Source: DAOVGU01 sp030637775 [NCBI: bacterium] (GTDB lineage: Bacteria; Ratteibacteria; UBA8468). Taken from it: a DNA stretch of 12,779 nucleotides. The stretch lies in assembly GCA_030637775.1 (NCBI GenBank), contig DAOWFY010000056.1, positions 1 to 12,779 on the forward strand, in the 5' to 3' direction. Below are positions 7,541 through 12,779 of the stretch, piece after piece (within the stretch, counting starts at the first letter, position 1; each line of letters opens with the position of its first letter). The translations under genes were made by a program, and so were the position numbers. Under the pieces are notes generated by a model. The model worked only from the letters and a program-made list of their open reading frames with translations, was not told where the DNA came from and made no database searches.

Positions 7541-7957
7541 ATGGATGATAAGAAACTCTGGAAGATTTTAGGAACTGTAAGGGATATCGAGCCATCTGCC
7601 AACTTCAGGATGAAGTTCTGGGATAGGGTTGAGAGGACGAAAAGAAGAAGAACTTTAATTATTAGAAGGCTGGTACCGGCGGTGGCTACTTTAGCGATTC
7701 TTCTGATTACTATCTTCATCTCCTTGCCAAAGTCCCCGCAATATCCTGAGATTCCTCTTATTATTTCGCAAAAAACTATCGAGAATTTTACTACTGAAGA
7801 ACTGTTGGCCGAGACGATAAATTACTCTAATCTGGAGACGATAGTGGCTGAGACATTCAGCAGCGAAGAGATTCTTACCGCATTTGTTCCTGAAGAAATA
7901 TTGGAAGAAATGCAGATAATAAATAGGGTTTCAGAAAACTCGCTCTTTGAAAACTAA
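7541..7957 (+). CDS. Membrane anti-sigma factor, C-terminus altered by IS insertion
   Basis: The 138-residue product has a cytoplasmic N-terminus (DIEPSANFRMKFWDRVERTKRRR, 15-37, typical of anti-sigma factors of ECF systems), one membrane helix (about 43-62) and a short acidic outer domain. A zinc-binding HxxxCxxC motif is absent. The ribosome site is AGAGG before ATG 7541. Directly after the sigma gene, it should hold that factor at the membrane until a signal comes. The last ten residues (RVSENSLFEN) are encoded by insertion-sequence DNA. Removing the IS and one target duplication gives instead EKGGENFNEI and a TAA at 9628-9630, the same total length. Function is probably kept, since only the extreme tail changes, but transcription into the downstream genes is broken. 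Confidence 0.8.
   Translation: MDDKKLWKILGTVRDIEPSANFRMKFWDRVERTKRRRTLIIRRLVPAVATLAILLITIFISLPKSPQYPEIPLIISQKTIENFTTEELLAETINYSNLETIVAETFSSEEILTAFVPEEILEEMQIINRVSENSLFEN
7915..7924. repeat. Target-site duplication, left copy
   Basis: GATAATAAAT is present here and again at 9588-9597, exactly bracketing the insertion sequence. A 9-bp duplication is equally possible, depending on whether the terminal T belongs to the element. Confidence 0.85.
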
Positions 7958-9249
7958 ATATTAGGGAGGAAAGATTTAACAAAGCGAATCTTGTCTTTGT
8001 TGCCTGTTTTGGCAGCGGTCAGGGCTACCAGAAGAACAGTAATGTGAGCAATGGTGCAGTGGTTGGAGATAGCCTGAAGCCCTCTAACACTTGGGTTTTG
8101 CATACAGAGGTTAAGTAATCTGGAAAATATCCTTTCACTACCGCTACGAAGATTGTAGATTTTTTTGAACTTCGGAGAACCATAGTCAATCTTCTTGCGA
8201 ATACCTTCATCTACCGTTTGGGTATAAGCAAAACAGCCTTTACCTTTGATAAATTGAGGATGAAACCAGGGACAATAAGGATGTTCTTTCCTAAACTTCT
8301 TAGAATGGGTAATCGGGCAAACGAACTTAAGTCTGGTTCTGTTTCCCTCTTTGAATTTGCCCCAATACAACATCTCAAAACCAGCGATGCAGATTCGATT
8401 ACCGGTTGAAGAAACTTTGAGATTGGGGTCTTTCCCTCTTCTTGGATTTCGGGCGATATATGGTTTGGCCTTGAGATCATTGATAATGAAGAGAAGGACT
8501 TTTGCCGAATCAAGTCCCGCATCAGCGATTACCCCACGAATATTAATAAGATTGAATTTAGATTTAGCTGATTTAAGTTGGGGAATGGCCACTCTACTGT
8601 CAACTACATTGGCTGGTTTTGTTTCTTCTGAAATGGGTAACTCAGATAAGGCATCAGAGAGGACAAAGTTCCGGTAGCCCCAGAAGTATTTAATTTCCTT
8701 TTGAAAAGGTTTAGGGAAATGAACCATAATACCAAGGCGACAATCAGGGTCAGCTTTGGGTATCTTGGTCTTATCAAATCTGGCCTTGACCGAAGTCTTA
8801 AGATTGTTCTCTTTAACTTTGACCGGGATATTGGAGGAGTCGAAAGAGAGGTAAGTTCCTTTGATCTTTTTGAGAGAGATTAACTTGGTTACCATAGAAG
8901 CTTTTACTTCCTGGAAGATGTTATTTTTGGTATCTTGTAAGAAGGCAGAAAAGTTCTCAACACAGGGTAGATGGAGCGGATGGAAACCAAGCATTAAAGC
9001 TAAATTAGGGTTATCCTGCAGTTCCGTAACCAGGTCAGAAAGATAAGATAAAGTTCTAATGTTCTTATAAACAATGGCTCTGAGTAAAGCCTCGTAAGGA
9101 ATAGGTGCTCTACCAGTAGAAGGATATAGTTGCTGGAGAGGAGAAGTGTCAAGAAAGGAGAAAAGAATCTCATATTTCTCTAAAGGTTTCAAGTTAAAGA
9201 TGGTTTCAGCTGAAAAAAGAAGCTTCTGTTTTGCATTAAATTTAGCCAT
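7954..9249 (-). CDS. IS transposase, DDE type
   Basis: This 431-residue transposase cuts and joins the IS ends. The N-terminal helical domain (about 18-110, including YEALLRAIVYKNIRTLSYLSDL and NPNLALMLGF) is of the kind found in IS4/IS5/IS1182-type enzymes. The DDE residues are probably D137 (LSFDSSN), D243 (VIADAGLDS) and E372 (YNLRSGSERIFSRL). I chose ATG 9249 because AGGAGG precedes it at the right spacing (AAGGAGGTAATTCT-ATG); the open frame extends 36 codons further up without a comparable site. The stop lies 25 bp from the right-hand limit of the left terminal repeat core. No frameshift or stop is seen, so it looks functional. It is encoded opposite to the sigma operon it interrupts. 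Confidence 0.92.
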   Translation of the reverse strand: MAKFNAKQKLLFSAETIFNLKPLEKYEILFSFLDTSPLQQLYPSTGRAPIPYEALLRAIVYKNIRTLSYLSDLVTELQDNPNLALMLGFHPLHLPCVENFSAFLQDTKNNIFQEVKASMVTKLISLKKIKGTYLSFDSSNIPVKVKENNLKTSVKARFDKTKIPKADPDCRLGIMVHFPKPFQKEIKYFWGYRNFVLSDALSELPISEETKPANVVDSRVAIPQLKSAKSKFNLINIRGVIADAGLDSAKVLLFIINDLKAKPYIARNPRRGKDPNLKVSSTGNRICIAGFEMLYWGKFKEGNRTRLKFVCPITHSKKFRKEHPYCPWFHPQFIKGKGCFAYTQTVDEGIRKKIDYGSPKFKKIYNLRSGSERIFSRLLNLCMQNPSVRGLQAISNHCTIAHITVLLVALTAAKTGNKDKIRFVKSFLPNI

Positions 9250-9587
9250 AGAATTACCTCCTTGTTTTCTGAAAGGTTTAGGTTTTGAAGAAAAGGAAAC
9301 CATTGAAAGATTGTATAGCAAAAGATAGGTGGAGGTGAAATTAAATTCAGACTGCAAGGGAATTTGCTTAAGATAGAAAGGAGGGTTTCAGAAAACTTTA
9401 GAGGTTAGATAAAGCTATAAAAAATTCACCTCCAACCCCAAGAAAAATCGGTAAAAATTAGCAGAAATTAAGGAATGACCTTCTGAAACCCGCGTCAGAT
9501 GGGGGTTTCAAGGTGGAGGTGAAAAGTAAAACAGGGATGTCAGGAGAGCCTTACAGGACAAGGGTTTCAGAGTTTTCTGAAAGGCTC
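9250..9587. other. Transposase upstream region with iterated IS-end motifs
   Basis: This 338-base noncoding part of the IS holds several copies of the end motif: GTTTTCTGAAAGG at 9264-9276 and 9572-9584, AGGGTTTCAGAAAACT at 9382-9397 (identical over 16 bp to the left IS terminus at 7925-7940), TTCTGAAACCC at 9481-9491 and GGGTTTCA at 9503-9510. A second motif, AGGTGGAGGTGAAA, occurs at 9327-9340 and 9511-9524, with TTCACCTCCA in reverse at 9425-9434. The segment 9382-9587 by itself has inverted IS ends, like a mini-element. The transposase ribosome site lies at its left margin. Confidence 0.7.
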
Positions 9588-9597
9588 GATAATAAAT
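9588..9597. repeat. Target-site duplication, right copy
   Basis: GATAATAAAT, identical to 7915-7924. It creates an accidental ATG at 9596 in frame with the Spy-like gene that follows. Confidence 0.85.
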
Positions 9598-9619
9598 GAA
9601 AAAGGGGGTGAAAACTTTA

Positions 9620-10204
9620 ATGAGATCTAAAGTCTATTTCTTAGCAACTTTGCTCTGTAGTCTCCTTTTATTTGCAACCAGCGTAAAACTCTTTGCTGAA
9701 CCTCCCCATGAGAGGATGTCAGCTGAGGAGAAAGAGGAAAGGAGGGAGAAAGCAGGCAAGATGCTGGAGACGATCACTCTTTGGAAGATCGTGGATCGTC
9801 TTAAACTAACTGAGGAGCAACTGACCAAATTTCTGCCCAAGTATAGAGAGACCAAGGACCTAAAGAAGGAGTACCGAGAGAAGAGAAAGAAAGTGGTAGA
9901 AGAGTTAAAAGACCTTCTTCAAGAAAAAAAGGTTTCCGCAAAAAAGATTGAGTCGAAATTGGCTCAATTGGATAAACTCGAAGAGGAGCAGTGGCAGGAA
10001 AATAAAGCATTACAGAAAGAACTCAGAGGTATTTTAACTCCCGAGCAGCAGGCTAAATTCATCTTTCTCCAGAGGCAGATTGGTAGAGAGATGATGCAGC
10101 AATTGAGAAAGAGGATGAAAGGAGAAAAGGAAAAGGGAAGACAACCTCGAGAAAAAAGACATTTTGAAGAAGGTTTTCCTTCGGAGAAGTATGAATATAA
10201 ATAA
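9620..10204 (+). CDS. Periplasmic Spy/CpxP-like (LTxxQ) protein
   Basis: This 194-residue protein has a signal peptide (about 1-26, cleavage near LFA-EPP). Its mature chain is almost all charged helix, with two LTxxQ-type motifs, LTEEQ (63-67) and LTPEQQ (139-144), as in Spy/CpxP/ZraP/CnrX proteins. These sense or buffer envelope stress or metals, or act as periplasmic chaperones. The C-terminal 30 residues are basic and disordered-looking. I chose ATG 9620 because GGGGGTG (9604-9610) lies 9 bases before it and the signal peptide then has normal length; the in-frame ATG at 9596 was made by the IS duplication. Before insertion, the anti-sigma stop (9628-9630) overlapped this start. It was therefore third in the sigma operon and is a candidate sensor for it. 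Confidence 0.82.
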   Translation: MRSKVYFLATLLCSLLLFATSVKLFAEPPHERMSAEEKEERREKAGKMLETITLWKIVDRLKLTEEQLTKFLPKYRETKDLKKEYREKRKKVVEELKDLLQEKKVSAKKIESKLAQLDKLEEEQWQENKALQKELRGILTPEQQAKFIFLQRQIGREMMQQLRKRMKGEKEKGRQPREKRHFEEGFPSEKYEYK

Positions 10205-10267
10205 GATGAGAACTTCTGACGCGATACCGGTTAAGCCCAAAGTTCCACCGAATGGAAGGAACCTTAA

Positions 10268-11125
10268 ATGAAAAGGATAATAATCGCAGTTACTCTCTTG
10301 CTTCTCTTTGGCAGCATCTCCTTCGCAGAGGAAGCCAATGAGAAGATAAGGGAAACCAAGAGGGATATTCAGTTACTTAACCTCATCAATGGTCTCTACC
10401 TATCCGAGGAGCAGATGAGAGGTCTTCTTCCCCTTATCAGGCAGGCGGCGATGCTCACGGAGAGTTACCGGGAAACCCTAAAAAAGGTCTTTCTTCCCGA
10501 GGAAGAAAATCTTCTCTCCTCTTTAAAGGAGGAACTTTGGGCAACTGAAACCGGAACTGCATCAAAGGAAACAACGAAGAAAGTAGGCAAGCACCAACAT
10601 GAAATGAAGGCTCTTCGCCAAGCTCTTTCAGAGGACCTTTTGCTTTTAGAGGAAAAGGTAAAGGAACTTCTTACGGAGAATCAACTGCTGATTATTGCGG
10701 AATATTCTCCCTGTCTTATTCCGCAAAAAAGCCTTTCTAATCCCGTAAGGGTAGGGCAGGCCTCTTCCTCATCCCATTTTGAGAAGTTATTAACCAAGAT
10801 CAAAAAGAGCCCGGATAAAATATACGAAAAGAGGAAAGAGAAAATTTTGGATAGACTTATTGAACGTTATGAAGTTCATATTGGAGTTCTCGATGATGAT
10901 GAAAAGGAGGCCTTAAGGAAGGGATATCTGGAGCTCTTTGAAGAAGCAAAAAGCCTATCTGATCTTGACTTTGAACTGAAGAAGAAGGAATTAGCCGAGA
11001 GGATGGCCCAGAAAGGAGAGAAGCAGAAGCGAAGGAAGAAAAAGTATGAATTGGGCAAAATTGGCAGGCTCCTTCTCGATGAAAGAGTTATTCCTATCTT
11101 AGAGGATCGTTTGGCTAGTGGATGA
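10268..11125 (+). CDS. Secreted helical protein, Spy/CpxP-like, larger paralogue
   Basis: This 285-residue protein has a signal peptide (about 1-20, FGSISFA-EE). The mature part starts with a Spy-like helical hairpin region including LYLSEEQ (44-50) and LTENQ (135-139). These are followed by a distinctive motif PCLIPQ...NPVRVGQAS (148-166), then a charged helical C-terminal half (170-285) rich in Lys/Glu. The ribosome site is AAGGAA before ATG 10268, 63 nt after the previous gene, so the two are probably cotranscribed. Its 3' end overlaps the converging lpxI gene by 11 bp. By context it belongs to the ECF sigma/anti-sigma group and may be a periplasmic stress or metal sensor; the C-terminal half is of unknown function. 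Confidence 0.75.
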   Translation: MKRIIIAVTLLLLFGSISFAEEANEKIRETKRDIQLLNLINGLYLSEEQMRGLLPLIRQAAMLTESYRETLKKVFLPEEENLLSSLKEELWATETGTASKETTKKVGKHQHEMKALRQALSEDLLLLEEKVKELLTENQLLIIAEYSPCLIPQKSLSNPVRVGQASSSSHFEKLLTKIKKSPDKIYEKRKEKILDRLIERYEVHIGVLDDDEKEALRKGYLELFEEAKSLSDLDFELKKKELAERMAQKGEKQKRRKKKYELGKIGRLLLDERVIPILEDRLASG

Positions 11126-11927
11126 TCGGTAAGCCAACTACAAGGCTGATTCCTTTCTGATCGGAAAGAGCGATTACCTTTTCCTTATCAAGAAGAAGGG
11201 TCTTTTCGGGGTCGATGGCTAAAACCTTAGCGCCGCTCTTAGCCATTATCCTTATTGTCCTGATTCCGATTACCGGGATGTCAAAACGCAAGTCCTGGTT
11301 CGGTTTTGCTTTCTTCACAATAACCACGCCTTTGGTAAATTGGGAAGCACGTTGGATTGTTCTGTTCGTTCCCTCAATGGCCTCAATGGCTAAGACAACC
11401 CCATTTTTAACACAGACCGTCTGACCAATGTCAAGACCGGCAATGGCATTGGCGATTTCCCTACCAAATTTAACATCCTTCCACTCATCCTCTGTAGGTT
11501 TTCTCCTGGTTAGAATTCCTTCTTTAGCCAGAAGATGGGAAAGGAAGCTATGGGAAGGCAAAAGGTTAATCCCCTTTTCCTCTAATCTTTCGGCGATGGC
11601 GCCCAAAATGGAATCGGTTCGCTTATCAGGAAGAGCTTTAAGGAGAAATTTTAGTTCTTTATCCGGTGATTTTTCCTTAAAGAGCCGGTGATGATGAATT
11701 TGGCCGGCCATTACCGCTTCCTTAATTTTCTCCTCCTTGAGGAGAGAAAAGCACTTTGTCAATTCCCCGGCCTTCAGCCAGAAGATTTTGTCGGCTATTC
11801 TCCCAAGAGAGGTAGAGGTCTCACCTTTGATGGCAATCGCTACCAAGAAATATCCTCTTTTCTTGGCCTCCCTGGCAAAGAGAAGAGGGAAATTCCCATT
11901 GCCGGCAATAAGACCAACCTTTTTCAC
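11115..11927 (-). CDS. lpxI: UDP-2,3-diacylglucosamine pyrophosphatase LpxI
   Basis: LpxI hydrolyses UDP-2,3-diacylglucosamine to lipid X and UMP in lipid A synthesis, doing the job of LpxH in other bacteria; it acts in the cytoplasm or at the inner membrane face. The 270-residue length is normal. Family features visible: N-terminal KVGLIAGNGNFPLLFAREAKKRG (3-25), GQIHHH near 75-80, PDKRTDSILGAI (100-111), AIEGTNRTI (183-191) and RFDIPVIG (214-221), whose D216 probably matches the essential Asp of characterised LpxI. The start is GTG at 11927, overlapping the lpxA stop (GTGA), with AAAGAGG as ribosome site. The gene is thus translationally coupled to lpxA. Confidence 0.93.
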   Translation of the reverse strand: MKKVGLIAGNGNFPLLFAREAKKRGYFLVAIAIKGETSTSLGRIADKIFWLKAGELTKCFSLLKEEKIKEAVMAGQIHHHRLFKEKSPDKELKFLLKALPDKRTDSILGAIAERLEEKGINLLPSHSFLSHLLAKEGILTRRKPTEDEWKDVKFGREIANAIAGLDIGQTVCVKNGVVLAIEAIEGTNRTIQRASQFTKGVVIVKKAKPNQDLRFDIPVIGIRTIRIMAKSGAKVLAIDPEKTLLLDKEKVIALSDQKGISLVVGLPIIH

Positions 11928-12691
11928 TTGGCGATGCCTCTTTCTGAGGAGGCAATAAAATGAAGGAGATATTCGATCTCGGGAATGGAAGGAAGGTCCT
12001 CTTTAATCTTCTTTATTGCCTGGGAGGTATTCAATTTTGCGCCGAGAAGATAAAAAAAGGCCTTTTTTAGAGTTTTGATTGTCTCGGAAGGAAAATTATG
12101 CCTTTTTAACGCAACCTTATTGATCCCATAGGGTCTGGCGGGATGGCCATCGGCAAGGGAAAAGGGGAGGATGTCCTGCGTAACCTTGGAGCAGCCACCG
12201 ATAATGGCATATTTACCGATTCTGCAGAATTGATGAATTGCTACCAATCCACCGACGACACAGCTTTTCTCTAAATAGACATGGCCGGCCAATGTTGCGC
12301 AGTTGGCCAAAATGACCTCATCCTCCAATACAGAGTTATGGGCAATATGGCTATAGGCCATAATGAGGTTGTTATTGCCGATTTTGGTTGTTTCCTCCTC
12401 CCCTGTTCCGGGATTGATGGTGCTATATTCCCTGATAATGTTGTTATCCCCAATCTTGATGTAACTTTTCTTTTTTTTATACTTCAGGTCCTGAGGAGGG
12501 CTGCCAATGATTGCTCCCGTAAAAACCTGACAATTCCTGCCAAGGGTGGTATAACCATCAATAAGAACATGGGAGCCAACCTTTGTTCCTCCTTCTATTT
12601 TGGCATTCTCTCCGATGATGGTATAGGCTCCAACCTCTACATCTTTTTCCAGTTGGGCTTTGGGAGATATAATCGCGGTGGGATGAATCAT
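11924..12691 (-). CDS. lpxA: UDP-N-acetylglucosamine O-acyltransferase LpxA
   Basis: LpxA carries out the first step of lipid A synthesis, moving a 3-hydroxyacyl chain from acyl carrier protein to UDP-GlcNAc in the cytoplasm. The 255-residue protein starts MIHPTAIISP and shows hexapeptide repeats forming a left-handed beta-helix over about 1-180. The catalytic histidine is H118 in YSHIAHNS (H125 of E. coli), with VAIHQF (150-155) and GGCSKVTQD (165-173) also conserved. The glycine at 166 aligns with E. coli G173, the residue that lets long acyl chains fit, so a long-chain lipid A is plausible. The C-terminal helical domain is complete. No strong ribosome site precedes ATG 12691; an upstream frame may end on it (ATGA). 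Confidence 0.96.
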   Translation of the reverse strand: MIHPTAIISPKAQLEKDVEVGAYTIIGENAKIEGGTKVGSHVLIDGYTTLGRNCQVFTGAIIGSPPQDLKYKKKKSYIKIGDNNIIREYSTINPGTGEEETTKIGNNNLIMAYSHIAHNSVLEDEVILANCATLAGHVYLEKSCVVGGLVAIHQFCRIGKYAIIGGCSKVTQDILPFSLADGHPARPYGINKVALKRHNFPSETIKTLKKAFFYLLGAKLNTSQAIKKIKEDLPSIPEIEYLLHFIASSERGIAK

Positions 12692-12779
12692 AATATGTTC
12701 GGACTATTTCTTCGGCGGCACGCTCGATTTCCCCAGCGAGGAAATCTTCGCTCTCGTTGCTCCTCGCTCGTCCCTACGG
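12692..12779. repeat. Repeat-like sequence upstream of lpxA, window edge
   Basis: This segment has hairpins GATTTCC/GGAAATC (12726-12732/12740-12746) and GCGAGGA/TCCTCGC (12736-12742/12761-12767), plus repeated GAGCGAGGAG-type wording typical of REP-like elements. On the minus strand one frame is open from the edge and ends in a TGA that overlaps the lpxA ATG. Its residues are Arg-rich and look repeat-derived, so I do not call it as the tail of a known upstream gene such as fabZ or lpxC. Confidence 0.45.

Larger units (their letters stand above)
7925..9587 (-). mobile_element. Insertion sequence with DDE transposase, about 1.66 kb
   Basis: The element is bounded by 10-bp direct repeats (GATAATAAAT) and by imperfect terminal inverted repeats. 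The left end reads AGGGTTTCAGAAAACTC, and the right end read inwards on the minus strand is GAGCCTTTCAGAAAACTC; 13 bp (TTTCAGAAAACTC, 7929-7941 and 9570-9582) match exactly. It holds one transposase gene on the minus strand and about 330 bases upstream of it with repeated end-like motifs. The 9-10 bp duplication favours an IS4-type element, while the transposase also resembles IS5/IS1182-like enzymes; the family is unsettled. Intact ends and an intact gene suggest a fairly recent insertion. Confidence 0.9.

Noticed and set aside
9250-9357. 36-codon upstream extension of the transposase frame
   Set aside because: A strong AGGAGG site directly precedes ATG 9249, and the extension overlaps repeated IS-end motifs.
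9596-9619. ATG at 9596 as start of the first Spy-like gene
   Set aside because: This ATG uses the last bases of the target duplication, and the good ribosome site lies between it and ATG 9620.
11100-11140. Bidirectional terminator between the second Spy-like gene and lpxI
   Set aside because: The genes overlap by 11 bp, and no stem with a T-run is visible there.

Overview
The window looks like a chromosomal segment of a Gram-negative (outer-membrane) bacterium. It carries lpxA and lpxI, which make lipid A, together with a nucleotide excision repair gene and periplasmic Spy/CpxP-like proteins. The base composition is moderately AT-rich, genes are tightly packed with 4-nt overlaps, and palindromic repeats occur inside and between genes. 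This would fit an uncultivated lineage such as an Omnitrophota- or PVC-like phylum, but that placement is a guess from style, not shown by the sequence.

Layout. (1) 2-2365 (+): most of uvrA, cut by the left edge, with a palindromic repeat lying in frame inside the coding sequence. (2) 2366-2676: a convergent intergenic stretch with a REP-like repeat and a second inverted-repeat structure. (3) 2677-6799 (-): an accessory block. Reading along the minus strand it starts with an AbiE-type (type IV) toxin-antitoxin pair (antitoxin 6799-5753, nucleotidyltransferase toxin 5752-4892), with a recognisable promoter and palindromic operators upstream. A degraded ORF6N-domain gene fragment follows. Then comes a compact four-gene operon: a small zinc-finger protein, an HNH nuclease, a single-pass membrane protein and a secreted protein. 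This operon is unfamiliar and is the best candidate for an undescribed system.

(4) 6941-10204+ (+): an ECF sigma factor, its membrane anti-sigma factor and two secreted Spy/CpxP-like (LTxxQ) helical proteins. A 1.66-kb insertion sequence (7925-9587) interrupts this group. It is flanked by a 10-bp target duplication, GATAATAAAT. Removing the IS and one duplication copy on paper restores an anti-sigma reading frame whose stop overlaps the start of the first Spy-like gene. This argues that all these genes were one operon, probably an envelope- or metal-stress circuit. (5) 11115-12691 (-): lpxI and lpxA, translationally coupled by a GTGA overlap and converging with the last Spy-like gene. The right edge (12692-12779) is repeat-like sequence upstream of lpxA.

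No tRNA, rRNA or CRISPR array was seen. All function calls come from motif reading alone; no database search was possible.
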